Assembly (NCBI GenBank): GCA_029987235.1
Contig: DALTWF010000010.1
Span: 1 to 48,481 of the forward strand
Direction of reading: 5' to 3'
Origin: Methanocorpusculum sp.
GTDB taxonomy: Archaea; Halobacteriota; Methanomicrobia; Methanomicrobiales; Methanocorpusculaceae
Length of the DNA: 48,481 bases
A model generated the notes under the pieces. The model was not told the origin of the DNA and did no database searches. It saw only the letters and a list, made by a program, of their open reading frames with translations. Within the stretch, counting starts at the first letter, position 1. Each line of letters opens with the position of its first letter. The translations under genes were made by a program, and so were the position numbers. Of the stretch, positions 23,728 to 31,216 are shown piece by piece.

Positions 23728-25080
23728 TTATTTTCTCCTGAGGAGAACGACTGCTGCCAGTCCTGCAAGAATTCCTGCAAGCGGGACCGGTGTATAAGGA
23801 ATGTCTGCAGTCTGTGCCGGCGCCTGAGCCTGCGAAAGCGATATGGTTTTATCAATAGACGTTCCTTCGCCGACCAAAAGCGTTTCTTCGACATCAGTGT
23901 ATCCTTCGCGTGTTACTTTCAGCACATGTGTTCCGGCAGAGACAGCAATCTGCGAAACCGGCGCATATCCGAAGAATTTGCTGTCAATATACACCCCCGC
24001 ACCTGCCGGAATCGAGGATACTGAAATGTAACCGGACTGTGCCTTGTTTTCCTCAAGCGTTACTGTGATGGTTTTTACAGCATCTGATGCAGTAACGGAT
24101 TCAAACACTGTTTCATACCCGTCCTTTTCCACTACAAGCATGTACTCATACCCTGCCGCAACAGGACCAGATTTAACATATTTTTCATCGGAAGTTGTGC
24201 CGAGGAATTCACCGTCCAGATATACAGATGCACCAGATGGAATGCTTTTTACATAAAATTCTCCGAATATTAAGGATTCCTCAAGATTTGCCGACACCTG
24301 TGCGGTTTTCAGGGACTGAACATAAGCAGACGCTGAATATGCTTCATAGCCGCTTAATTCCAAACGAACCTGATGCGTTCCGGTAGAAACCGACTGTGTT
24401 TCGGGTGTCAGTCCCCTGTAGATACCATCAATAAACACCTTTGCGCCTGCCGGTTCCGAGATAACGGAAAGATATCCCTTATTTGTTTCCGGACTCATTT
24501 CCGCATGCACAGATACTGTTTTAGCAAACTCAACTGTTACATCCCGCATCCATTCTCCCTGTCCAGTATGTTTCATGATTATTGTGTGTTTTCCGACAGG
24601 AAGTTTCAGGTCAAACGGCGTGGTTAAAACATAGGTATTATCCACATATACAGAAGCACCTGATGGCGATGATGAAAGTTTTACTACCCCGAACTCAGTA
24701 CCTGCAGGATATTTTTCATAACCGGGCATCATAACAATATTTCCGGTAATATCTGCACCGCTCTGCTCAGTCGGAGTTGCAGCCGGGTCTGCCCCGGTCT
24801 TTTTCTTCAGTACCACACTCACGTTCGCTGTTTCGCCGGCATGGATAGTTACCTGCTGCTGCCAGGTAGAATATCCTGTTTTCATGACATAAATAGTGTG
24901 TGATCCTTCTTCCAGGTCAGCATAAACCGGCGTTGCTACACCGATTCCATCAACATACACTAAAGCATTTGCCGGATTTACCGATACAGCAAGTGTTCCC
25001 GTTGCAGCAGCTCCGGAAGATGCACATATGCTTAGAAGGATTAGACCAAAAATCAGTATCAGTGCGGGAAAATGTTTCAT
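23728..25080 (-). CDS. PEGA-repeat surface protein, five-domain
   Basis: A 450-residue exported protein. Signal peptide about 1-26, then about five PEGA-type beta domains, each with the pattern S-x-P-x-G-A-x-V-Y-(I/V)-D and a G-x-H-x-(I/V) core (examples: SSPSGASVYVDNTY, SEPAGAKVFIDGIY, SIPSGASVYLDGEF, SIPAGAGVYIDSKF). PEGA domains are common in archaeal and bacterial envelope proteins, probably for adhesion or wall binding. The C-terminus is PVPLAGILAGLAAVVLLRRK, a membrane anchor or sorting tail. It lies 48 bp after a similar gene, and an inverted repeat abuts its ATG. Confidence 0.88.
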   Translation of the reverse strand: MKHFPALILIFGLILLSICASSGAAATGTLAVSVNPANALVYVDGIGVATPVYADLEEGSHTIYVMKTGYSTWQQQVTIHAGETANVSVVLKKKTGADPAATPTEQSGADITGNIVMMPGYEKYPAGTEFGVVKLSSSPSGASVYVDNTYVLTTPFDLKLPVGKHTIIMKHTGQGEWMRDVTVEFAKTVSVHAEMSPETNKGYLSVISEPAGAKVFIDGIYRGLTPETQSVSTGTHQVRLELSGYEAYSASAYVQSLKTAQVSANLEESLIFGEFYVKSIPSGASVYLDGEFLGTTSDEKYVKSGPVAAGYEYMLVVEKDGYETVFESVTASDAVKTITVTLEENKAQSGYISVSSIPAGAGVYIDSKFFGYAPVSQIAVSAGTHVLKVTREGYTDVEETLLVGEGTSIDKTISLSQAQAPAQTADIPYTPVPLAGILAGLAAVVLLRRK

Positions 25081-25095
25081 CTACAGTAAATGTAG
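25081..25095. repeat. Inverted repeat directly before a PEGA gene start
   Basis: On the minus strand CTACATTTACTGTAG (arms CTACA/TGTAG) is placed immediately before the ATG at 25080. A stem here, or a bound protein, could affect initiation of the second PEGA gene. No ribosome site is visible. Confidence 0.5.
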
Positions 25096-25128
25096 ATTCT
25101 GAAAGGGTTAAATGTTTCTAAAAAAGGA

Positions 25129-26436
25129 TTATTTTCTCCGGAGGAGAACAACTGCTGCACCAAGACCTGCAATCAGTCCTAATACCGGTGCGGGGGTCTT
25201 TGGCGGTACAGTCGGTGCTGCACCCGGTGACATAGATACAGATTTGTTCAGTGTCTCTCCTGCAGTAAAGGAGATTGCCTCCTGATAGTCAGTGTAACCC
25301 TGTGCCTGGAGTTTTACTACATGAGAACCGGGTGTGATGTCAGGGATAGTTGCCGGAGTCATTCCATAGTAAACATTGTCAATGTAAATTGCTGCACCGG
25401 ACGGTGACGAAGTAATATACATGCTTGCAGTCTTTACCTGTTCCGGAACAAGAGACATATTAATTGTTCTTGTTTCACCTGAGGAAAGGACAAAGGAGGT
25501 TGAACCGCTCTGGTAACCGTTTGCGGTTAAGAGAAGGGTGTGGGTAGTTCCTGTGGTGTACGGACCTAAGGTAATTCCCGTAACAGACGGGGTGTTCGCC
25601 TGGTATACTCCGTCAACATAGATTGCTGCTCCTGCCGGGGTTGCTTTCAGATTTACATAACCTAACTGAACCGTCGGGCTCATAGATGCAGTGATTATCG
25701 AGGTTCTTCCGCCTTCAACATATACTGAGGTTGTGTACTGGTTGTAGCCTGATGCGGTCAGTTTAATGCTGTGGGATCCTTCATTCAGACTCAGACTTGC
25801 CGGAGTGGTGCCGCGGTAGGTGCCGTCGACAAATATAGTTGCTCCGGAAGGCGAAGAGGAGATTGAAAGATAACCGGTACGGGCAATCTTGTTGAGGTTG
25901 CCGGTAATAGTTGTGCTGCCTCCGCCGATGACAGTGGCAGTCGAAGACCAGGAATCATAGCCGCTCATCTGCATGGTTACAGAGTGAGTGCCTGCTGAAA
26001 GGTCAACAGTAATCGGAGTGTATCCGTATCTGGAACCGTCAATGTAGACGGTTGCACCGCTCGGATTTGAAGTAAGCGACAGAGTTCCTGTTGTAGGTGT
26101 GTTTGGAACAAGGTTGATTCCCTCAATGTAGCGTCTCGGCGGGTCATTATCAAAGTCGCTTGAATAGACGTTTACGTAATACGGGTAATAACCGGGTTTG
26201 GTGATTACAATCTGGGTTGGCTGACCGTAATACCGGGTTCCCTGGTGAATGGTGAAGGTTGCCGGTGTTGTGTCTGTTTCGCCGGTTGCCTGATATACGG
26301 CAGTAGCTCCGCTCGGGTTGGTGTCTACATAAAATGTAAATGACCCTTCTCCTGTTGCTGCAGCACTTCCTGCGAAGACTGTGAGCAGGAGAAGAACAGC
26401 AAAGATGCTGCCCATCACTACTAATGTTTTTCTCAT
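25129..26436 (-). CDS. PEGA-repeat surface protein, four-domain
   Basis: A 435-residue exported protein. The start is set at ATG 26436 because MRKTLVVMGSIFAVLL forms a proper signal peptide; the open frame to 26496 adds 20 residues with no such character. After a diverged N-terminal unit (FYVDTNPSGATAVYQ) come four PEGA domains (SNPSGATVYIDGSRY, SSPSGATIFVDGTY, ATPAGAAIYVDGVY, SSPSGAAIYIDNVY). The tail is APVLGLIAGLGAAVVLLRRK, near identical in design to its neighbour's. Tandem arrangement and similarity suggest duplication. Likely a cell-envelope or adhesion protein. Confidence 0.88.
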   Translation of the reverse strand: MRKTLVVMGSIFAVLLLLTVFAGSAAATGEGSFTFYVDTNPSGATAVYQATGETDTTPATFTIHQGTRYYGQPTQIVITKPGYYPYYVNVYSSDFDNDPPRRYIEGINLVPNTPTTGTLSLTSNPSGATVYIDGSRYGYTPITVDLSAGTHSVTMQMSGYDSWSSTATVIGGGSTTITGNLNKIARTGYLSISSSPSGATIFVDGTYRGTTPASLSLNEGSHSIKLTASGYNQYTTSVYVEGGRTSIITASMSPTVQLGYVNLKATPAGAAIYVDGVYQANTPSVTGITLGPYTTGTTHTLLLTANGYQSGSTSFVLSSGETRTINMSLVPEQVKTASMYITSSPSGAAIYIDNVYYGMTPATIPDITPGSHVVKLQAQGYTDYQEAISFTAGETLNKSVSMSPGAAPTVPPKTPAPVLGLIAGLGAAVVLLRRK

Positions 26437-26533
26437 GATAATAGAATAATTGATGTTTAATAGATTAAAGGTTTCTGTATGGATGTAATGATGCATGGTG
26501 TTTATTGACTTTCACGCCCAATATAATTCAGAC

Positions 26534-26938
26534 ATGCCCACTACAATTTACAAGGAGACACACTTTGATGCAGCACACCGGCTGATGTACTATAACGGTA
26601 AGTGCTCGCGCCTGCACGGTCACCGCTGGACAATCGAAGTCTGGATGACCGGTGAAATCGAGGAAAAATCGAAGATTCTCATAGATTACAATAGTATAAA
26701 GCAGATTATAGATATGTACGACCACCAGATAATCCTGAATAAAGATGACCCCATGGTGCAGGCAATTGCGCCATATCAGCAGCCCGTTTTGACAAACGGA
26801 GACCCGTCAAGCGAGTTAATCGCAGAGGACATCCGCAGCCGGTTGAATAATTTTGCAAAGGAAAACGGTCTGAATGCAAAAGTGACAAAAATCCGTGTCT
26901 GGGAGTCCGAAGGAAGTTTTGCCGAGGTCGGGGAATGA
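26534..26938 (+). CDS. queD: 6-carboxytetrahydropterin synthase QueD
   Basis: Converts dihydroneopterin triphosphate to 6-carboxy-5,6,7,8-tetrahydropterin, the second step toward preQ0, which in archaea leads to archaeosine in tRNA. It has the PTPS-family zinc His set (FDAAHRL and RLHGHRW) and a nearby Cys (GKCSRLHGH) expected in the active site. ATG 26534 (MPTTIYKETHFDAAH) fits the family start; the frame is open to 26495 but adds 13 residues with no family character. The TGA overlaps the queE ATG. First gene of queD-queE-queC. Confidence 0.92.
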   Translation: MPTTIYKETHFDAAHRLMYYNGKCSRLHGHRWTIEVWMTGEIEEKSKILIDYNSIKQIIDMYDHQIILNKDDPMVQAIAPYQQPVLTNGDPSSELIAEDIRSRLNNFAKENGLNAKVTKIRVWESEGSFAEVGE

Positions 26939-27546
26939 AACTCACTGAAACTTTTGTCAGTCTACAGGGGGAGGGGAAAAATCAGGGAAAACCCTGCTTT
27001 TTCCTGCGGCTTTCCGGCTGCAATCTGCGCTGTGCATGGTGCGATACGCAGTATTCTTTTGAGGGGGGAACTGAGCGTTCTGTTGATGAAATCGTCAGAG
27101 AAATTGCAGATTCCAATCTGAAATATGTCTGTATCACCGGAGGTGAGCCGCTTCTGCAGAAAAAAGCGCTTCTTCCGCTTCTTGAAATTCTTGCGGGCGC
27201 GGGAATTTCAGTCGATATCGAGACAAACGGTACGATTTCCTTTAAGGACTGTATGCCGTTTGCCTCAATCTGCATGGATGTGAAATGTCCGTCGTCGGGT
27301 GTCGTTTCTGACCTTGCCCTGCTTGACACGCTTCGTGCGTCAGACTGCGTTAAATTTGTCATTGGTGATGAAGCAGATTATTTTTATATGGTTGAGGTTT
27401 TGGCAGCGCACCGCAAAATAAGGTCGGAAATTGTTATTACGCCTGTTTACGGCACAGATACGAAGTGGCTTGTTGAAACGATTGTCAAAGAGCGGTTGCC
27501 GGTCAGGTTTCAGATTCAGCTGCACAAACTGGAGGAAATTCAGTGA
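26935..27546 (+). CDS. queE: 7-carboxy-7-deazaguanine synthase QueE
   Basis: Radical SAM enzyme that rearranges 6-carboxytetrahydropterin to 7-carboxy-7-deazaguanine. The cluster motif is CNLRCAWC (CxxxCxxC, standard spacing) preceded by ETFVSLQGEGKNQGKPCFF, the typical QueE start; CITGGEPLLQ is the SAM-binding motif. The 203 residues suit the compact QueE form. ATGA overlap with queD and a GTG-TGA overlap with queC show a tight operon. Confidence 0.93.
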   Translation: MKLTETFVSLQGEGKNQGKPCFFLRLSGCNLRCAWCDTQYSFEGGTERSVDEIVREIADSNLKYVCITGGEPLLQKKALLPLLEILAGAGISVDIETNGTISFKDCMPFASICMDVKCPSSGVVSDLALLDTLRASDCVKFVIGDEADYFYMVEVLAAHRKIRSEIVITPVYGTDTKWLVETIVKERLPVRFQIQLHKLEEIQ

Positions 27547-28211
27547 AAAAAGCCGTATGTCTTCTTTCAGGCGGTATGGATTCAACCACGCTTGCCTATG
27601 TTGCGCGGGAAATGGGCTATGAAATTTTAGCCCTTCATGTAAATTACGGTCAGCGCACGGAAAAAAAGGAACTGGAATGTGCAAAAAAGATTGCCGCGCA
27701 TCTGCATGCGGCTGATTTCATTGAACTCAATCTGGATTATTTTACGAAATTCGGGGCAAGCAGTCTGACTGATTTCAGTATTGCTGTTGAACCGGGTAAA
27801 CTCGGCCGTGTTGAGCAGCCGAACACGTATGTGCCTTTCAGGAACGGCAATCTGATTTCCATTGCGGCATCGTATTGCGAAGCGCGCGGAGGGGATGCAG
27901 TTTTTATCGGTGTTCAGTCGGGTGATCACACGGGTTATCCTGACTGTACGCCGCAGTTTATCGAGGCGATGCAGAATGTCATCAATATCGGTACGCAGAC
28001 GGAAAAACCGATTGAGCTTCTGACGCCGTTTGTCCGGCTGAACAAGACGGAAATTCTGAAAAAAGGACTGGAACTTGAGGTTCCGTACGAGGACACATGG
28101 TCCTGTTATTCGGAAAATGATTGCGCATGCGGGGTTTGTTCAAGTTGTCTTTCGCGCCTGAAGGCGTTTGAGGATTTAGGTATGCGCGACCCTATCCGCT
28201 ATTCAGTATAA
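27543..28211 (+). CDS. queC: 7-cyano-7-deazaguanine (preQ0) synthase QueC
   Basis: ATP-dependent enzyme that turns 7-carboxy-7-deazaguanine and ammonia into preQ0. It has the PP-loop LLSGGMDSTTLAY at residues 7-19 and a C-terminal zinc Cys set (CYSENDCACGVCSSC). The start is GTG at 27543, overlapping the queE TGA; the first residues KKAVCLLSGG leave no room for another start. Its last 9 bases overlap the 3' end of a small convergent gene. Confidence 0.93.
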   Translation: MKKAVCLLSGGMDSTTLAYVAREMGYEILALHVNYGQRTEKKELECAKKIAAHLHAADFIELNLDYFTKFGASSLTDFSIAVEPGKLGRVEQPNTYVPFRNGNLISIAASYCEARGGDAVFIGVQSGDHTGYPDCTPQFIEAMQNVINIGTQTEKPIELLTPFVRLNKTEILKKGLELEVPYEDTWSCYSENDCACGVCSSCLSRLKAFEDLGMRDPIRYSV

Positions 28212-28325
28212 TCCGGTTACAAGACCGTATACGCCGTAAATTACGCATCCGGCGGCTACTATCATTAAAATGATATACATAAGCCCCGGACCTTTTCTTT
28301 TCTGTTCCTGTTCTCCTTCTGCCAT
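28203..28325 (-). CDS. 40-residue single-helix membrane protein
   Basis: A short gene coding a charged N-terminus (MAEGEQEQKRKGPG) followed by one membrane helix (LMYIILMIVAAGCVIYGVYG) and a short tail. It follows the DUF357 gene by 40 bp on the same strand and converges on queC with a 9-bp overlap. The clean charged-then-hydrophobic design supports a real product. No family recognised; it is shaped like small Sec or membrane-complex accessory subunits but lacks a signature. Confidence 0.5.
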   Translation of the reverse strand: MAEGEQEQKRKGPGLMYIILMIVAAGCVIYGVYGLVTGLY

Positions 28326-28365
28326 TTATTTTAGTGTTGGTTTTCTGTAATTATGTTATTTTTGT

Positions 28366-28932
28366 TCAAATCGTAAACAGGTGTCTGTTTCCTGTAATCT
28401 GAAACAGCCCCGAGCGTACGCCGCAGTCAAGCCAGCCATAACCGTATGAAATAAGAGAAAGTGCGTTTACCTTGTCCGAATCAATCAGGAGACTTCCTGC
28501 CTGCAGATGCCGGTCGGCGAGGCGGCAGATGTTATCTGCCGCAAGATACATAACCGAGCCTTCATCCGGCGCAATTTTTATTCCTGCAAGGGCCTCAGTC
28601 AGCATACGCTGATATCGTGCGGTTTTTTCCTCCAGATGTTCGCGCAGATTTTCCGGAATGGTATTTTCCAGAGTCGGAATCGGCGCAGGCTCGCGTCCGG
28701 CGATAAATCCAAGGTCAAGTCCCGCATCCATCCAGCCGTAACCGTACGACGCCGCGGCAAATGCATTGACGAAATCCCCCTGCTCATTAAAAACAAGAGC
28801 ATCCGAGGCATAACTTAAGACCATTTCCAGAATTTCGCCCGCATTGCGGCACAAAATGCTTCCGGGCGGCATCGCAGAACTGACTGCTGCGCTGTCTGCC
28901 TTAAACCAGTTCAGATATTCATCTATTTTCAT
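28366..28932 (-). CDS. DUF357 domain protein, duplicated
   Basis: A 188-residue helical protein. Two copies of a DUF357-like unit can be seen: one around residues 44-78 (VNAFAAASYGYGWMDAGLDL) and one around 140-178 (VNALSLISYGYGWLDCGVRS). DUF357 is an archaeal family of unknown function, often 70-90 residues, so this is a double-length form. The ATG overlaps the dph5 TGA as ATGA, indicating coupled translation. A link with diphthamide or translation is suggested by position only. Confidence 0.8.
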   Translation of the reverse strand: MKIDEYLNWFKADSAAVSSAMPPGSILCRNAGEILEMVLSYASDALVFNEQGDFVNAFAAASYGYGWMDAGLDLGFIAGREPAPIPTLENTIPENLREHLEEKTARYQRMLTEALAGIKIAPDEGSVMYLAADNICRLADRHLQAGSLLIDSDKVNALSLISYGYGWLDCGVRSGLFQITGNRHLFTI

Positions 28933-29684
28933 AAGCCGGCGAATGTTTCCAGATATTCGCGTTCAATATCATGCAGTTTTGCCGGCACAATCAGAATATG
29001 CAGCGGACCGCCGAAATTAAAGCGTTTCATCTCTTCAGCATCTCCTGCGTGAACAACCGGTTCAGGAGACCCCGCGCGGGCGATGCCCACATACAGCGGA
29101 ATGGATTTGTTTGCGCGGGCGCACTGTTCTTCAAGCAGTTCCACTGCCTCGGAAATCTTCATGTACCGCTCCTTGTCTTTCTGAATATCCAGAAACACAA
29201 GCGTATGCAGATTTTCCGAAAGATTTGCCGAGATTACCTCAATAGGCGTCATAGGGAACCATTTCCCGTACGGAAACGGAACTGATACGGATTTGCCGAA
29301 CCGGTAGTTCTGCAGACCCGAAAGACCGCATATTGCAGTTGTAATTGATGCTCCGTGGATGATTTTTGTCTCAATGCCTGCCTTTGCACAGCGGATTCTG
29401 ATATCCGAATGCGTTGTTGCAACCATGGAATCTCCTGCGGTCAGAAACACAGCGTTTCCCGCTTTTGCCGCACCAATTATTTTATCCGAATGAATTTCAA
29501 CGTCCTCACGATAGAGAGGGATGATTTTTTTGCCGTAAAACTCCTCGAGTTTTTCAAAGGAACAGCCGGTGAGCATGGATGTGTACATCTCAAGAAAAAC
29601 CGTATCAGCCGCACGGATTGCCTCCTCTCCCCGTAAAGAGACATCATACTGGTCATGAAGACCCAGTCCGATAAATGTCAGCAT
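28929..29684 (-). CDS. dph5: Diphthine synthase
   Basis: SAM-dependent methyltransferase that methylates the modified histidine of elongation factor 2 during diphthamide synthesis. The 251 residues begin MLTFIGLGLHDQYDVSLRGE, the family start, followed by EMYTSMLTG, TAGDSMVATTHSDI (SAM pocket) and GLSGLQNYRFGKSVSVPFP. Tetrapyrrole-methylase fold. First gene of a leftward unit with the DUF357 protein; divergent from the ABC importer across a 198-bp AT-rich gap. Confidence 0.94.
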   Translation of the reverse strand: MLTFIGLGLHDQYDVSLRGEEAIRAADTVFLEMYTSMLTGCSFEKLEEFYGKKIIPLYREDVEIHSDKIIGAAKAGNAVFLTAGDSMVATTHSDIRIRCAKAGIETKIIHGASITTAICGLSGLQNYRFGKSVSVPFPYGKWFPMTPIEVISANLSENLHTLVFLDIQKDKERYMKISEAVELLEEQCARANKSIPLYVGIARAGSPEPVVHAGDAEEMKRFNFGGPLHILIVPAKLHDIEREYLETFAGL

Positions 29685-29752
29685 AATTCATTATTGTTAG
29701 GATGTATGGATGTTTAGTTATTTGCACCGGCACGCGCAGGAGGGTTGTTTCG

Positions 29753-29817
29753 TTTTGTATATAAAAATACCAATCGTATCTCACATTTTGTATATTTTAC
29801 TCTTTTTTGCATACAAA
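29753..29817. promoter_or_regulatory. Repeated TTTTGTAT/ATACAAA elements, candidate operator
   Basis: TTTTGTAT occurs at 29753-29760 and 29786-29793, and the inverted form ATACAAA at 29811-29817, all upstream of the TATA box of the ABC importer. The last two form an inverted pair with a 17-nt spacer. Could be a repressor or activator site; AT-richness makes chance possible. Confidence 0.35.
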
Positions 29818-29850
29818 TAGGAATAAACTATTTCTTACACATTACAATTC

Positions 29851-29860
29851 ATTAATATAT
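29851..29860 (+). promoter_or_regulatory. Likely TATA box of the permuted binding-protein gene
   Basis: ATTAATATAT is centred about 27 bp before the ATG at 29883. This spacing predicts transcription starting at or next to the start codon, so a leaderless mRNA. Confidence 0.5.
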
Positions 29861-29882
29861 CAGTTACGTTGAATACTAAGGT

Positions 29883-31115
29883 ATGCAGAAAAAAATTCTC
29901 ATGCTTAGTGCTGCAGTTCTTATCTGCGCTGCAGTAATCTTTGCCTCCGGGTGCGTGAGTTCTTCAAACTCAGGCAATACGAGTACAAATACAAACGGAA
30001 TCGTGGAAATTATTTACGCCGGCTGCGGACAGATGCCGCAGTTGCTCTCTGCAGGAGACGTTGACGCATGTATTGCATGGCAGCCATTTGTTGCAATTTT
30101 AGAAGAAGGACAAGTGGGCAAAATCATCTCCTACTCACAGGATCTCCCGCCGGAGGGAATGTGGACGGACCACACCTGCTGCGTCTTTGGAGCAAATGAC
30201 AAAGCCCTGCAAAACCCGGAACTTGCCACTGCCCTGACTGAATTAATGATTCTTGGAAACAAGTACATTACCGAACACCCAAACGAAAGCGCCAACGCCG
30301 CAGCCGACTGGCTGTTTGGAAACGGCGACCTCACCTACGGAGGAGTCACCGTAAAATCTACAGCCGTAACGGCAAAATCTATTCCGACCATCAAATTCTC
30401 CAGCCTTGTAACTGACCCGTGGATTCAAAGCAATCTCATCTTCGTACAGTCCCAGAGAGACCTTGGTTTAGTCAGCGGCACGCTGAAATCCACAACCGAT
30501 GAGCAAACAATTGCTGCACTCTTCGATTTCAGCCCTTATCAGAAAGCAATATCTGAAATTGAATCAGGAAAATTATCCACTCCGGCAGAAGTATCAGATA
30601 CAATTAGTATCGGATACCTTGCAAGTGACCATGATTCCCCGCTGTTTGTCTTACTTAAGGACTGGCAGTATTTCAAAGACAACTACAACTGCTACATCAA
30701 ACCCTCCAAAGAAGCCGTCGGCAAAATTGAAAAAGGCGATCTTTATATGAATGGTGAGTTTGTCGCCAAACTCAAATTTGTTGAAGGGACTGCAGGTCCG
30801 CTTCTGATGACACTTCTTCAGCAAGACCAGATTCGCTACGCGATTGCAGGTGCGCCGCCGTTTATTAGTGCAATTGATAAGGGCGACTCAACAATCGGTG
30901 TGAAAATCCTCGCACCGATTATGATGGACGGATCTGCCCTCGTTGCCTCTATGAAATCTCCAGCAACTGACTGGGCCTCCTTTACCAAATGGATTAAAGA
31001 TGCCTCAGCATCAGGGAAGAATCTTATCATTGCCGACCCGCAGCTTGGCTCCATTCAGGATGTTCAGTTGAAAACGGCGCTTGAATCTGCCGGTATTGCC
31101 TACAAACTCAAGTAA
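29883..31115 (+). CDS. ABC importer binding lipoprotein, nitrate/sulfonate (SsuA/NMT1) type, apparently circularly permuted
   Basis: A 410-residue lipoprotein, with lipobox Cys24 (IFASGCVSS). The order of parts is unusual. Residues 38-235 look like the second half of an SsuA/NMT1 protein (GCGQMPQLLSAGDVDACIAW, then NPELATALTELM and WIQSNLIFVQSQRDLG). Residues 240-410 look like the first half (ISIGYLASDHDSPLFVLLKD, then IRYAIAGAPPFISAI and GSIQDVQLKTALESAGIAY), which normally comes first. The protein ends just where its own N-terminal part would continue. Both lobes would still be present, so binding may be intact. Substrate (nitrate-, sulfonate-, taurine- or pyrimidine-like) unknown. A T-run at 31149-31155 follows. 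Confidence 0.85.
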   Translation: MQKKILMLSAAVLICAAVIFASGCVSSSNSGNTSTNTNGIVEIIYAGCGQMPQLLSAGDVDACIAWQPFVAILEEGQVGKIISYSQDLPPEGMWTDHTCCVFGANDKALQNPELATALTELMILGNKYITEHPNESANAAADWLFGNGDLTYGGVTVKSTAVTAKSIPTIKFSSLVTDPWIQSNLIFVQSQRDLGLVSGTLKSTTDEQTIAALFDFSPYQKAISEIESGKLSTPAEVSDTISIGYLASDHDSPLFVLLKDWQYFKDNYNCYIKPSKEAVGKIEKGDLYMNGEFVAKLKFVEGTAGPLLMTLLQQDQIRYAIAGAPPFISAIDKGDSTIGVKILAPIMMDGSALVASMKSPATDWASFTKWIKDASASGKNLIIADPQLGSIQDVQLKTALESAGIAYKLK

Positions 31116-31148
31116 AGTTAAGACACACAGTTGCTTTCCCACTTTCCC

Positions 31149-31155
31149 TTTTTTT
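31149..31155 (+). terminator. T-run after the binding-protein gene
   Basis: Seven T residues 33 bases after the stop, followed by an AT-rich promoter-like stretch (AGTATAATGATAAATATTTT) ahead of the permease gene. This suggests that the binding protein and permease/ATPase can be transcribed separately. Confidence 0.35.
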
Positions 31156-31216
31156 CGTATAATTGATTAGGATTGAACTCTCAAGTATAATGATAAATAT
31201 TTTGGTTGTCGAATAA

